Positions 24,772 through 34,288 of a stretch of 64,000 nucleotides of DNA are shown here, one piece after another. This DNA comes from UBA5859 sp041940025 (GTDB taxonomy: Bacteria; Pseudomonadota; Gammaproteobacteria; UBA5859). The stretch lies in NCBI GenBank assembly GCA_041940025.1, contig JBGTSY010000002.1, positions 319,824 through 383,823 on the forward strand, in the 5' to 3' direction. Position numbers and translations under genes: made by a program. Every line of letters starts with the position of its first letter. Within the stretch, counting starts at the first letter, position 1. The notes under the pieces are model-generated. The model saw only the letters and a list, made by a program, of their open reading frames with translations. It ran no database searches and was not told the origin of the DNA.

Positions 24772-27144
24772 ATGCGCGTAAGTGAAGCCTGGTTAAAGAG
24801 TTGGGTGGAGATTGATTTAACCACCGAAGAGTTGGTGCAACGCTTGACTATGGCGGGCTTGGAGGTGGATGAAGTATCGCCTGTCGCCAAAGATTTCGAT
24901 GCAGTTATCGTCGCCCAGGTGTTGTCAGTGGAGCCTCATCCTAATGCAGACAGATTACGTGTATGTCAGGTGAACGATGGAAGCGCCGATGCGATTCAAG
25001 TTGTGTGCGGCGCGCCCAATGTGCAACCTGGAATTAAAGTGCCCTTTGCCCCAGTGGGTGCTTTGATTGGTGAAGACTTTAAAATAAAAAAGAGCAAACT
25101 TCGCGGTGTGGAATCTTATGGCATGTTGTGCTCGGCAGAAGAGTTGGGCTTAAGTGAAGACAATTCTGGCTTAATGGTGTTACCACAGGAATTTGAGGTT
25201 GGGCAAAACTTAAGAGATCTTTTAGAACTGGATGATTGCAGTATTGATATTGATCTGACACCGAATCGAGGAGATTGTTTAGGCATAGCGGGCATCGCTC
25301 GCGAAGTCGGAGTGCTAACGGGCAAAGCAGTAAAGGGTCAGCCACCACCGGAGGTACAGGAGACACACAAAGAGACAATTAGTGTGCGGGTGGAGAATGT
25401 TCAAGCTTGCCCAGTCTACCTTGGCAGAGTGTTGAAGGGAGTGGACTCCAGCGCACAGTCTCCACTTTGGTTGCAGGAGAGACTCAGACGTTCAGGCATC
25501 AGAAGCGTCAGTGCCGTGGTGGATGCGACCAACTATGTGCTTCTGGAGCTGGGACAACCCACTCATGCGTTTGATCTCAACAAACTTCAGGGAGGGATAT
25601 GCGTCCGGCAAGCGAAAAATAAAGAGCGCTTAGAACTGTTGAATGGTGATGAAGTGGCTCTAACTGAAGAGTCGTTAGTGATTGCCGACGAAAGTGGCCC
25701 AGTGGCGCTGGCCGGCATAATGGGTGGATTAGCGACTTCAGTGGAGGACAGAACCACTGATTTATTTCTCGAGTGTGCTCACTTTGATCCGGTGGCCATT
25801 GCCGGTCGTGCGCGTCGTTATGGGTTACACACAGATTCGTCTCACCGTTTTGAGCGTGGGGTGGATCCCAAATTGCCGCAGCAAGCGATGGATCGATTAA
25901 CCCAGTTAATTGTAGAGATCGCAGGTGGTGAAGTTGGATCTGTCATAGAAGCAATAGATCCGCAGGCCCTCGATCGACAAGACTCCATCCAGCTAAGACG
26001 GGCGCGAATAGAAAGAGTGCTGGGAATGGGACTCACGGACAATGAAGTAGTGGAAATATTGTCCGGTTTAGGCATGACGGTGGATGACAATAAAGCAGGT
26101 TGGCAGGTCACGCCGCCAAGCGCGCGGTTTGACATCACACTAGAAGAGGATCTGATTGAGGAGTTAGCACGAGTCAAAGGGTATGATCAGGTGCCCACGC
26201 GGATGCCGACTCTTAGCGCACAAATCAAGCCCCAAGCACGAATACAAGACGAGCTGACACTGCTGAAGACTAAGCTGATTCAGAACGGGTACTTAGAAGT
26301 TATCACCTACAGTTTTATCTCGCCCACCTTGGCAAACCAATTTTTCCCAGGACTAGAATTATTAAAACTTGAGAATCCCATATCAGTGGATATGTCGGTG
26401 ATGCGTCCGTCACTACTCCCCGGCCTTGTGGCCACCTTAACCCACAATCTGGCACGCCAGACCAATCGTATGAAGCTGTTTGAAACAGGGCTTAAATTTT
26501 TACCTCGGGGGCCAGACTTGCAACAGCGGCGCATGCTGGCCGGATTGCTTTACGGGTCGGTTGTGCCGGAACAGTGGGGGCAGGATACACGCGCCCTAGA
26601 TTTTTTCGATTTAAAGGGTGATTTAGAGCTATTGCTTGCCGGATATGGGCATGCTCTCAACTGTTTACCCGCTGAGGTACCTTATCTGCATCCCGGACAA
26701 AGCGGCAGACTACTATTAGCAGAACAAGAAGTTGGTTTACTCGGTGCGTTGCATCCGAAAATAGCTGAGGAACTTGGGCTGACAGAGTCCGTTTGGTTGT
26801 TCGAGATAGAACTGGACCACCTTCCTGAATTGCCCCAGACTCGATTTAAAGCGATTTCACGGTTTCCTGAGATTCGAAGGGATATTGCGGTTATTGTGGA
26901 TGATGGGGTATCCTCCTTCGACCTTCTGCAAGTAATCGACGCTCAACGGCCCGAGTTATTGGGAGAAGTTCGAATTTTTGACGTTTATCGCGGCAAAGGT
27001 ATTGATTTTGGAAAGAAAAGTGTTGCATTGGGCTTGACCTTCAGAGCAACTTCGCGCACCCTTACAGATGACGAGGTGGAACAAGCGGTGAATCAAATCA
27101 CAACCCAATTAAACATGCATTTAGGTGCCATTTTAAGGGAGTGA
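24772..27144 (+). CDS. pheT: Phenylalanyl-tRNA synthetase beta subunit
   Basis: A 790-residue subunit, the usual length (E. coli 795). Domains in order: tRNA-binding EMAP-like domain near residues 40-150 (VLSVEPHPNADRLRVCQVN), B3/B4 editing domain (DATNYVLLELGQPTHAFD), B5 domains, catalytic-like core, and the C-terminal anticodon-binding FDX-ACB domain (FPEIRRDIAVIV ... VALGLTFRATSRTLTDDEVE). Assembles as alpha2beta2 with PheS. Confidence 0.97.
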   Translation: MRVSEAWLKSWVEIDLTTEELVQRLTMAGLEVDEVSPVAKDFDAVIVAQVLSVEPHPNADRLRVCQVNDGSADAIQVVCGAPNVQPGIKVPFAPVGALIGEDFKIKKSKLRGVESYGMLCSAEELGLSEDNSGLMVLPQEFEVGQNLRDLLELDDCSIDIDLTPNRGDCLGIAGIAREVGVLTGKAVKGQPPPEVQETHKETISVRVENVQACPVYLGRVLKGVDSSAQSPLWLQERLRRSGIRSVSAVVDATNYVLLELGQPTHAFDLNKLQGGICVRQAKNKERLELLNGDEVALTEESLVIADESGPVALAGIMGGLATSVEDRTTDLFLECAHFDPVAIAGRARRYGLHTDSSHRFERGVDPKLPQQAMDRLTQLIVEIAGGEVGSVIEAIDPQALDRQDSIQLRRARIERVLGMGLTDNEVVEILSGLGMTVDDNKAGWQVTPPSARFDITLEEDLIEELARVKGYDQVPTRMPTLSAQIKPQARIQDELTLLKTKLIQNGYLEVITYSFISPTLANQFFPGLELLKLENPISVDMSVMRPSLLPGLVATLTHNLARQTNRMKLFETGLKFLPRGPDLQQRRMLAGLLYGSVVPEQWGQDTRALDFFDLKGDLELLLAGYGHALNCLPAEVPYLHPGQSGRLLLAEQEVGLLGALHPKIAEELGLTESVWLFEIELDHLPELPQTRFKAISRFPEIRRDIAVIVDDGVSSFDLLQVIDAQRPELLGEVRIFDVYRGKGIDFGKKSVALGLTFRATSRTLTDDEVEQAVNQITTQLNMHLGAILRE

Positions 27145-27148
27145 CGTT

Positions 27149-27454
27149 ATGGCTCTGACCAAAGCAGATCTCGCGGAACGTCTTTTTGAGGAGTTAGGAC
27201 TCAATAAGCGGGAAGCAAAAGAGCTTGTAGAGCAATTTTTTGAAGAGATTCGTCAAGCATTGGAAAGTGGCGAGTCGGTAAAATTATCTGGATTTGGAAA
27301 TTTTCAACTCAGAAGCAAAAATGAAAGGCCAGGCCGCAATCCAAAAACCGGCGAGGAAATCCCTATCTCTGCACGGCGAGTCGTGACTTTTCGTCCTGGT
27401 CAAAAATTGAAAGCGAGAGTAGAAGCATATGCTGGAAGCAACGAACAACGATGA
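27149..27454 (+). CDS. ihfA: Integration host factor alpha subunit
   Basis: A 101-residue DNA-bending protein of the HU/IHF family. Visible are the helical N-terminus with LNKREAKELVEQFFEEIR, GFGNFQLR, and the DNA-wrapping arm with RPGRNPKTGEEIPISARRVVTFRPGQKLK. The conserved Pro in the arm (NPKTG) inserts between base pairs. It begins 4 bases after pheT, the normal gammaproteobacterial position, and its 3' end overlaps the merR gene. Confidence 0.97.
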   Translation: MALTKADLAERLFEELGLNKREAKELVEQFFEEIRQALESGESVKLSGFGNFQLRSKNERPGRNPKTGEEIPISARRVVTFRPGQKLKARVEAYAGSNEQR

Positions 27455-27788
27455 ACTACCGCCAATCCCAGGCAAACGCTACTTCACCATTGGAGAAGTA
27501 AGCGATCTTTGCCAGGTTAAGCCACATGTTTTACGTTATTGGGAACAAGAGTTTCCGCAGTTAAAACCAGTCAAGCGTCGTGGCAATAGAAGATATTATC
27601 AGCGACACGATGTGATTACGATTCGCCAAATCCGTTCCTTATTGTATGAACAAGGTTTTACCATTGGTGGGGCCAGACAAAGATTGTCTGGAGATGATGC
27701 GAAAGAAGACCTAAAAGTTTCCAATCAGGTTATCAAGCAAATGATAAGTGAATTGGAAGATTTAAGAGATATTTTGAAGCGCAGATAA
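27429..27788 (+). CDS. MerR-family regulator downstream of ihfA
   Basis: A 119-residue MerR-type winged-helix protein: YFTIGEVSDLCQVKPHVLRYWEQEFPQLKP and RRGNRRYYQRHDVITIRQIRSLLYEQGFTIGGARQRL, then a short coiled coil. No metal-binding cysteines are in the short C-terminal part, so its effector is unknown. It overlaps ihfA by 26 bases. This pheST-ihfA-merR order is common in gammaproteobacteria. Confidence 0.9.
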   Translation: MLEATNNDELPPIPGKRYFTIGEVSDLCQVKPHVLRYWEQEFPQLKPVKRRGNRRYYQRHDVITIRQIRSLLYEQGFTIGGARQRLSGDDAKEDLKVSNQVIKQMISELEDLRDILKRR

Positions 27789-27841
27789 ATTTTTCTAGTA
27801 GTTTTAAGATTTTTCACTCGGCAGTATAATTGAACTCTTTT

Positions 27842-27918
27842 CGGGGCGTAGCGCAGTCTGGTAGCGCACCAGCATGGGGCGCTGGTGGTCGGAGGTTCAA
27901 ATCCTCTCGTCCCGACCA
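27842..27918 (+). tRNA. tRNA-Pro (GGG)
   Basis: A 77-base cloverleaf. Acceptor CGGGGCG pairs with CGTCCCG with one G-T pair, then A and encoded CCA. Anticodon arm CCAGC-ATGGGGC-GCTGG gives GGG. It lies 53 bases after the merR gene. Confidence 0.96.
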
Positions 27919-28101
27919 ATCCGATCTAACTATTCTTAAGTCATGCTTCTTGATACGAAGTATTGTAGTTTCCAGATGATGTGGTCTAAGGATTTGCACA
28001 GTGCTTTCCGGCGTCACGATAATGCGCTCGGAATCATTTAATTAAAACAGATTAGGCGTCCAAAAATAAAATAAATTTAGACTAGAAACAACCATCTATC
28101 C

Positions 28102-28143
28102 ACTTGATACGAGCAGCATATAGGGATGCTGAACGAGTCAAGT
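28102..28143 (+). promoter_or_regulatory. Structured hairpin with symmetric internal loop
   Basis: ACTTGA pairs with TCAAGT (outer) and CAGCAT with ATGCTG (inner), leaving facing internal-loop strands TACGAG and AACGAG, and ATAGGG as loop. It is followed by TTTT. It lies between tRNA-Pro and the oad operon and could be a terminator for the tRNA or part of the oad leader. Confidence 0.45.
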
Positions 28144-28227
28144 TTTAAAAAGCATCTACTTCTTTTTACAATCTAGTTATAATCAAACCTGTCTGTTTTC
28201 GAAAAGCAATATTTTAAGGAAATACAG

Positions 28228-28269
28228 ATGAAGCACAGATCTGTTTGCTGGATCATCCCTAAACACTAG
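28228..28269 (+). CDS. Possible 13-residue leader peptide before oadG
   Basis: AAGGA followed by an ATG at 28228 opens a 13-codon frame (MKHRSVCWIIPKH) ending 22 bases before oadG. The ribosome site is better than that of most small frames here. No repeated amino acid suggests classic attenuation, so a translation-coupling leader or a chance frame are both possible. Confidence 0.25.
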   Translation: MKHRSVCWIIPKH

Positions 28270-28291
28270 CTAACGTAGGAACTAATAATCA

Positions 28292-28531
28292 ATGATGTCG
28301 TCACCCGAATTGTTTATCGAAACAGGTGTGATAATGCTATTGGGAATGGGCATCGTGTTTCTATTTTTGGGTATATTGATTCTGGCGATTATATTGATGT
28401 CTAAAATGGTCAACCGGGTCGAACTTGAATCGGGTAGAGGTGCCAGTCATGTCACTGTCTCTGATTCCATTTCACCTGAGGTGGTGTCTGCCATTGCCGT
28501 TGCGATTAAACAATTTAAATCTAAGTCTTAG
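28292..28531 (+). CDS. oadG: Oxaloacetate decarboxylase gamma subunit (OadG)
   Basis: A 79-residue single-pass membrane protein: one long membrane helix (GVIMLLGMGIVFLFLGILILAIILM) followed by a short cytoplasmic tail ending SPEVVSAIAVAIKQF, the motif that docks to the alpha subunit. This layout and position before oadA are diagnostic of OadG. It stabilises the Na+-pumping complex. A second Met (28295) is an alternative start. Confidence 0.9.
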   Translation: MMSSPELFIETGVIMLLGMGIVFLFLGILILAIILMSKMVNRVELESGRGASHVTVSDSISPEVVSAIAVAIKQFKSKS

Positions 28532-28611
28532 ATATCTAAATTCACGCGACTGTTGAAGCACTGCTGTAATAGGTCTTGCCTCTAACCGCCATTAAGAAAG
28601 ATTTATTTGCT

Positions 28612-30390
28612 ATGCCACAGCCTCTCAAGATTACCGACGTTGTACTAAGAGATGGGAATCAATCCTTGATCGCCACACGCATGCGCCTTGAGGATATGTT
28701 GCCAATCGCAGCAAAGCTGGATCAAGTTGGATTTTGGTCTTTAGAAGTTTGGGGTGGGGCGACCTTTGATTCCTGTATTAGATACCTGGGCGAAGATCCT
28801 TGGGAGCGAATGCGTGCCTTTAAAAAGGCGATGCCCAATACGCCACAACAGATGTTACTACGTGGCCAAAATTTATTGGGCTACCGACATTACGCAGATG
28901 ACGTTGTTACTAAATTTGTAGAGCGTGCTGCGGAGGCGGGAGTCGATGTGTTCCGTATCTTTGATGCCATGAATGATGTGCGTAATTTAAAGACTGCTAT
29001 TCAAGCTACTTTAGATGTGGGCAAACATGCTCAAGGCACAATCTCTTATACGGTTAGTCCAGTACATAGTGTGGATCTGTTTGTCGAAATGGGCAAACGC
29101 TTGCAAGAAATGGGATGTCACTCCATAGCGATTAAGGATATGGCCGGGTTGTTAAAACCTTATGTGGCAGAAGAGTTGGTCACCAAGCTGAAACAGTGTT
29201 GCGATATTCCCATCGCCATGCAGTGTCATGCCACTACCGGTTTGAGTACCGCTGCCATCTTAAAGGCCGCAGAGGCGGGCATAGACATGGTGGACACGTC
29301 AATTTCATCCATGAGCATGACTTACGGCCACTCTTCTACCGAAGCCGTCGTGGCTATTTTTGACGACACGGAGAGAAGTACGGGTTTGGATCTGAAATTA
29401 TTGGAAGAGATATCCGCTTACTTTCGCGAGGTACGAAAAAAATATAGTCGCTTTGAAGGTTCTTTAAAAGGCACCGATGCACGTATTTTGGTCGCGCAAG
29501 TACCGGGCGGCATGTTGACCAATATGGAAAATCAACTTCGGGAACAAGGGGCGATTGATAAGTTTGATGAAGTGTTAGAGGAAATTCCTCGGGTGCGACA
29601 AGATCTTGGATATATCCCCCTAGTGACACCCACCTCGCAAATTGTTGGTACTCAAGCGGTCTTAAATGTGGTGACAGGACAGAGATATAAAAGTATCTCT
29701 AAGGAGACCTTGGGCGTGCTCAAAGGTGAGTATGGTGCCACGCCGGCGCCTGTCGATGAGAATTTACGCAAACAGGCACTACAGGGTGAACCAACTGTAG
29801 AGTGTCGGCCTGCAGATTTGCTAGAGGATGAACTGCCACAACTGATGCAGGAGTTTGACACTTTAGTACAAGAACAAAATATAAGAGTTGGTGAGCATAA
29901 AATTGATGATGTGCTGACCTATGCGCTTTTTGCTCAAGTGGGCACGAAATTTCTCGAAAACCGAGATAATCCAGACTTTTTTGAAGCGGTGCCAACGGCC
30001 AGTGATACAGGCCAGACTTCTTCAGGTCAAATCACCCATCCAGCGTCAGAGGACACAGCAGAGCGGTACACGGTCACCGTGAATGGACAACCCTATGATG
30101 TCGTGGTGGCTCCGGAAGGAGTGGTCACAGAGGTTCTGCCAAAGAGTCGTACACCCGCTTCTTTCACCGCAGGCTCGACAAAACTGATTCGTTCTCCTAT
30201 GGCTGGCAGCATTACCAAGGTTGTAGTCAAGCCGGGACAGTCGGTGGCTGAAGGGGATCTGGTAATTATATTGGAAGCTATGAAAATGGAAACTGAAGTA
30301 CGTAGTTCTTTCTCTGGTACAGTAAAAGAGATATTGGTGGCCGCAGGAGACGCCGTGGCAGTGGATTCAGAGCTGATAGCCGTGGGATAG
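28612..30390 (+). CDS. oadA: Oxaloacetate decarboxylase alpha subunit (OadA)
   Basis: A biotin-dependent carboxyltransferase of 592 residues. The N-terminal catalytic TIM barrel begins ITDVVLRDGNQSL and contains the RGQNLLGYRHYADDVV and QCHATTG motifs. A Gly/Pro/Ser/Thr-rich linker follows from about residue 470, then a biotinyl domain with the biotin lysine in EAMKME. It moves CO2 from oxaloacetate to biotin, which OadB then decarboxylates. The ATG at 28612 matches the family start, while an upstream TTG (28576) adds only unconserved residues. Confidence 0.95.
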   Translation: MPQPLKITDVVLRDGNQSLIATRMRLEDMLPIAAKLDQVGFWSLEVWGGATFDSCIRYLGEDPWERMRAFKKAMPNTPQQMLLRGQNLLGYRHYADDVVTKFVERAAEAGVDVFRIFDAMNDVRNLKTAIQATLDVGKHAQGTISYTVSPVHSVDLFVEMGKRLQEMGCHSIAIKDMAGLLKPYVAEELVTKLKQCCDIPIAMQCHATTGLSTAAILKAAEAGIDMVDTSISSMSMTYGHSSTEAVVAIFDDTERSTGLDLKLLEEISAYFREVRKKYSRFEGSLKGTDARILVAQVPGGMLTNMENQLREQGAIDKFDEVLEEIPRVRQDLGYIPLVTPTSQIVGTQAVLNVVTGQRYKSISKETLGVLKGEYGATPAPVDENLRKQALQGEPTVECRPADLLEDELPQLMQEFDTLVQEQNIRVGEHKIDDVLTYALFAQVGTKFLENRDNPDFFEAVPTASDTGQTSSGQITHPASEDTAERYTVTVNGQPYDVVVAPEGVVTEVLPKSRTPASFTAGSTKLIRSPMAGSITKVVVKPGQSVAEGDLVIILEAMKMETEVRSSFSGTVKEILVAAGDAVAVDSELIAVG

Positions 30391-30399
30391 AGCTTCAAT

Positions 30400-31530
30400 A
30401 TGGATAAGTTAGAACAAATTTGGACGTCCACTGGTGTGGCCAATCTCAGCCCGGGACAAGGATTAATGATGGCTGTGGGCCTGATATTAATTTATCTGGC
30501 CATCAATAAGGAATTCGAACCACTGTTGCTATTGCCGATTGGGTTTGGTGCGGTGTTGAGCAATATACCGGTGGCGGGTATTGCAGGTGAAGATGGATTA
30601 TTGGGCATGGTTTATCATGCGGGAATTGAAACAGGTGTCTTTCCTTTGTTGATTTTCATGGGTGTGGGCGCGTTAACGGATTTTGGTCCTTTGATCGCAC
30701 AGCCCACTATGTTGGTGTTAGGGGCCGCTGCGCAGTTTGGTATTTTTCTTACTCTGATTGGCGCGGTCGCGCTCAATCTGGTACCAGGGATTGAATATAG
30801 CTTACAGGATGCAGGCGCTATTGCCATAATTGGTGGTGCAGATGGACCCACTGCTATCTTCCTGGCCACAAAATTAGCACCAGATCTATTGGGCGCCATT
30901 GCAGTGGCGGCTTATTCTTATATGGCGTTGGTGCCTATTATACAACCACCGATTATGAAAGCCTTAACTAACGAAGAGGAAAGAAAGATTGTCATGACAC
31001 AGTTGAGGCCGGTGTCAAAATTGGAAAAAGTGTTGTTTCCGCTGATTGTATTAGGACTCTGTGTTTTATTCCTACCTTCTGCGGCACCGCTGATTGGCAT
31101 GTTTACCTTTGGTAACCTAATGCGTGAAAGTAGGGTGGTGGAAAGATTAAACCATGCGACTCAAAACGAGATCATCAATATAGTGACCATTTTTCTTGGC
31201 TTAGGTGTTGGCTCCAAATTGAGTGCGGATAAATTTTTGACAGCAGAAACCTTGGGGATCTTGTTGCTTGGTGCAGTGGCATTTGCAATTGGCACGGCGT
31301 CTGGTGTTCTGATGGCTAAAGTCTTGTCGAAGTTGACTGGTGGCAAAGTCAATCCATTGGTGGGCGCAGCGGGGGTGTCTGCTGTACCCATGGCAGCGAG
31401 AGTGGTGAACAAGGTAGGACTCGAGTCTAATCCTCATAATTTTCTGCTGATGCATGCCATGGGACCTAACGTGGCCGGTGTGTTGGGTTCTGCTGTTGCC
31501 GCCGGAGTCATACTGGCTATGTTAGGCTGA
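30400..31530 (+). CDS. oadB: Oxaloacetate decarboxylase beta subunit, Na+ pump (OadB)
   Basis: A 376-residue polytopic membrane protein with about nine membrane helices. Hallmark segments are GADGPTAIFLATKLAP, where the Asp acts in Na+ movement, and the C-terminal PLVGAAGVSAVPMAARVVNKVG. It decarboxylates carboxybiotin and pumps Na+ outward. The operon oadG-oadA-oadB is complete and 9 bases separate oadA and oadB. It suggests a marine or Na+-using organism able to ferment citrate, tartrate or similar acids, or to run the pump in anaplerosis. Confidence 0.95.
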   Translation: MDKLEQIWTSTGVANLSPGQGLMMAVGLILIYLAINKEFEPLLLLPIGFGAVLSNIPVAGIAGEDGLLGMVYHAGIETGVFPLLIFMGVGALTDFGPLIAQPTMLVLGAAAQFGIFLTLIGAVALNLVPGIEYSLQDAGAIAIIGGADGPTAIFLATKLAPDLLGAIAVAAYSYMALVPIIQPPIMKALTNEEERKIVMTQLRPVSKLEKVLFPLIVLGLCVLFLPSAAPLIGMFTFGNLMRESRVVERLNHATQNEIINIVTIFLGLGVGSKLSADKFLTAETLGILLLGAVAFAIGTASGVLMAKVLSKLTGGKVNPLVGAAGVSAVPMAARVVNKVGLESNPHNFLLMHAMGPNVAGVLGSAVAAGVILAMLG

Positions 31531-31697
31531 TTCGCCGCCACTATTAGCCAAGTAACTAATCATTCGTTAATTGTCATTTCAAACTGCTTGAGGTATATCT
31601 CTAATCAGTGGGGCGATGTTGCTTGCGCTAGGGCGCTCATGCTCGATCCCACGAGTTATCAATCTATAAAAATAGTAACTTTAACTGGAGCAAAAAA

Positions 31698-32096
31698 ATG
31701 CCTAAATTTCTAACAGATGAGTGGTTTGATGCTGTTGATAAAATACGAGAAGATGCCGGAGATCTGGAAGTACCTGAAGAGTTGGCAGATCTTCAAATGA
31801 ACTTAGTGGTGACAGGCGCACCTGCCGGAGATCAGGAATTGTCGATCGTGGGTGGTGCGTTTGAACGGCAAAAAGCACCAGATGCACCTGCAACCATTAC
31901 CGTGCCATACGAAATCTGTCAAAAACTATTTATAGAACAAGATCGATCGGTGGCTATGCAGGCGTTCATGAGTGGCGAAATTAAAATCGATGGTGATATG
32001 TCTAAGTTAATGTCACTGCAATCGATGCAGAATCAGGAGCCCAGCGAAGCCCAGCAGCAGCTTCAGGAAAAAATTAGGGAGATTACAGAAATATAA
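31698..32096 (+). CDS. SCP2 sterol-transfer-like protein
   Basis: A 132-residue soluble protein with an SCP2/UbiJ-like lipid-binding fold: the mid-protein segment ATITVPYEICQKLFIEQDRSVAMQAFMSGEIKIDGDMSKLM is the characteristic end of the domain. It probably binds a lipid or acyl-CoA, but the ligand is unknown. It is preceded by its own ribosome site (ACTGGAG) and followed by a hairpin. It is not obviously linked to oad. Confidence 0.85.
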   Translation: MPKFLTDEWFDAVDKIREDAGDLEVPEELADLQMNLVVTGAPAGDQELSIVGGAFERQKAPDAPATITVPYEICQKLFIEQDRSVAMQAFMSGEIKIDGDMSKLMSLQSMQNQEPSEAQQQLQEKIREITEI

Positions 32097-32114
32097 CTCA
32101 GCTCATGAATCAAC

Positions 32115-32137
32115 AGGGCGGGTGTGACACCCGCTCT
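32115..32137. terminator. Strong hairpin between convergent genes
   Basis: AGGGCGGGTGT pairs with ACACCCGCTCT with one G-T pair, an 11-pair stem of which the inner 8 pairs (118-125 with 127-134) are perfect. It sits between the SCP2 gene and the convergent regulator gene. There is no T run on either side, so termination efficiency is uncertain. Confidence 0.5.
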
Positions 32138-32167
32138 GATTGATAAGCTGGGCACCCGGCCGTCTAT

Positions 32168-34288
32168 TCAGCGGTACAATAAGTTTTCAAACACATCAGA
32201 GGGTAGGGGTTTAGAAAAATAGTACCCTTGCGCTAAATCGCAATGGTGAAGGATTAAAAATTCCTTTTGTGCGGCATTTTCCACGCCTTCAGCGATCACA
32301 CTTAAGTTTAAACTATGTCCCATGTGGATAATCGCTTGGGTAATGGCTGCATCATCTTTGTCATGAATCACATCTTTGACAAAAGAACGATCTATTTTTA
32401 TGGCGTTCAAGGGAAATTGCCGCAAGTAGCTCAAAGAGCAATACCCTGTTCCAAAATCATCAACAGATAGGCGCACACCTAAATTTTTTAAGATATTTAA
32501 AGTTTCGAGCGTGTATCCCACATAGTCCATCAGTGTGCGTTCGGTGAGTTCGAGTTCAAGATAATTTGGCGGCACATTATATTTTTCTAATGAATCCAGA
32601 ATAGTGTGCAGTAGATCTTGGTTTGAAAATTGACGGTTAGATAGATTGACCGAGATATAGCGAGGTGCAATGCCTTTTTGTAGCCACTCTCCCATCTGTT
32701 TACAGGCACTCTGAATCACCCATCGTCCGATGTCTGAAATCAGTTCACTCTCTTCTGCAATCGCAATATATTTGGAGGCGGGTAAAATACGAATATCCGA
32801 ATGTTGACATCTGAGCAGTGCCTCAACGCCGCTAATAGTGCCTGTCAGCAGATCATACTGAGGTTGATAAAAGAGTTCTAACTCTCCTTCCTTCAACGCA
32901 CGCCTGAGACCATTTTCAAGTTTCAGTTGCTCCATCGCTTCTTGTTGTTGAACAGGAGAAAAAAACTGATAGGTATTGCGTCCTTTCTTTTTCGCGTGGA
33001 AAAGTGCGGCACCTGCGTTGCGAATCAACTCTTCCTCAGAGGCGGCATCCTGTGGATAGACAGCGATGCCTACGCTAGTGGTGATAAATAACTCATGTCT
33101 CATCAGGTAGTAAGGTTTGGTAAAAGTAGAGAGGATAAATTCTATGAACTCAACTAGTTGTTCGAGATGGTGAAATCCACTCAGGACGATAGCAAACTCA
33201 TCTCCACTAATTCGGGCTAACATGGGAAGAAAAGTGTGGGTTGGCCACTTGAGTTGTCGTTGATGAGTATCTATTTGCCACTGTAATTTTTGGGCAACTT
33301 CTCGTAGGAGGAGATCGCCTGAGCTGTGGCCTAAAGAATCATTAATATTTTTGAATCGATCTAAATCCAACAATAAGAGCGCAAATGGTTCACCCGAGGC
33401 TTCAGAGAGAAGGGTGCGTTTTTCTATGTCTGATTTAAATTGGTTGCGATTGGGCAGGCCTGTTAACTCATCATACAAGGTAAGAGTACGGATCTGCTCC
33501 TCAATACGTTTGCGTTCTGTGATGTCCTGTATGGCGCCCCTCAAAAGGATGGGCGCGTGCGGCTCGGAATAGACTATTTCACTGTGTGTGCGTAGGATTC
33601 TCGTTTCATCATCATGGGTCTGATAACGAAAATCAATGACGAAACCGACGCCAGTACGAATGGTTTTCATAATGGCGCGGTTGATTCTTTCCATATCTTC
33701 GGCCGGAACGGCTTGTAATACGTTTGCGACCTCGCTTAGAGGCACTTCCAACCCTTCTGGAGTCCGATCAAATATGCGATAGGTTTCAGAGGAGATGTGT
33801 ATGGCACTCTGAGTAAAGTCAAATTCCCAATAACCTAGTTTCCCTAGTCTTTGCGCACTATTTAATCTTGCTTCACTGGAGTGTAACTGTTGCAGGGTAT
33901 CGGTGCTGCGCAAGGTATAGCGAATTCTGTGATCCAGCATGGTTAGATTAATCGGCTTGGTGATGAAGTCTGTTGCGCCGGAGGCAAAGGCACGAGTGAT
34001 CGACTCTATATCCTCAACGCCGGTAATCATAATGATTGGAATTAACTGAAAATTGGGATCGGTGCGAATGTGCTGACAGGTTTCCATACCATCTATACCA
34101 GGCATGTTTACATCCAATAAAATCAAGTCTGGTCGAATAGATTGGAGCTTTTCTAAAGCGTGATCACCGGAGGATGCCTCATTCACTATAAATGATTTGG
34201 ACAATAAAAATTGTGTCAACATGAAACGTACGATGGGATCATCATCGACTATCAATATGGTGATGGGTTTGGCGACATCCTCGTTCAT
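32168..34288 (-). CDS. Response regulator with PAS, GGDEF and EAL domains
   Basis: A 706-residue cyclic-di-GMP protein. A receiver domain occupies residues 8-125 (phospho-acceptor D59 in LILLDVNMPG), a PAS-like domain with PAC tail about 140-262, GGDEF about 265-445 with the active site written SGDEF (361-365), and EAL about 455-700 with EALLR at 489-493, NLSNRQ, ELTERTL, DDFGTGYCSL, KIDRSF, AEGVE and AQGYYF. The EAL metal ligands all look present. The SGDEF variant is tolerated in active cyclases. Net synthesis or breakdown cannot be told. It is translationally coupled (ATGA overlap) to the kinase before it. Confidence 0.93.
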   Translation of the reverse strand: MNEDVAKPITILIVDDDPIVRFMLTQFLLSKSFIVNEASSGDHALEKLQSIRPDLILLDVNMPGIDGMETCQHIRTDPNFQLIPIIMITGVEDIESITRAFASGATDFITKPINLTMLDHRIRYTLRSTDTLQQLHSSEARLNSAQRLGKLGYWEFDFTQSAIHISSETYRIFDRTPEGLEVPLSEVANVLQAVPAEDMERINRAIMKTIRTGVGFVIDFRYQTHDDETRILRTHSEIVYSEPHAPILLRGAIQDITERKRIEEQIRTLTLYDELTGLPNRNQFKSDIEKRTLLSEASGEPFALLLLDLDRFKNINDSLGHSSGDLLLREVAQKLQWQIDTHQRQLKWPTHTFLPMLARISGDEFAIVLSGFHHLEQLVEFIEFILSTFTKPYYLMRHELFITTSVGIAVYPQDAASEEELIRNAGAALFHAKKKGRNTYQFFSPVQQQEAMEQLKLENGLRRALKEGELELFYQPQYDLLTGTISGVEALLRCQHSDIRILPASKYIAIAEESELISDIGRWVIQSACKQMGEWLQKGIAPRYISVNLSNRQFSNQDLLHTILDSLEKYNVPPNYLELELTERTLMDYVGYTLETLNILKNLGVRLSVDDFGTGYCSLSYLRQFPLNAIKIDRSFVKDVIHDKDDAAITQAIIHMGHSLNLSVIAEGVENAAQKEFLILHHCDLAQGYYFSKPLPSDVFENLLYR

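Noticed and set aside
27725..28017. Minus-strand frames across tRNA-Pro
   Set aside because: Antisense translation of a tRNA and its flanks, including the typical GREDLNLRP artefact.
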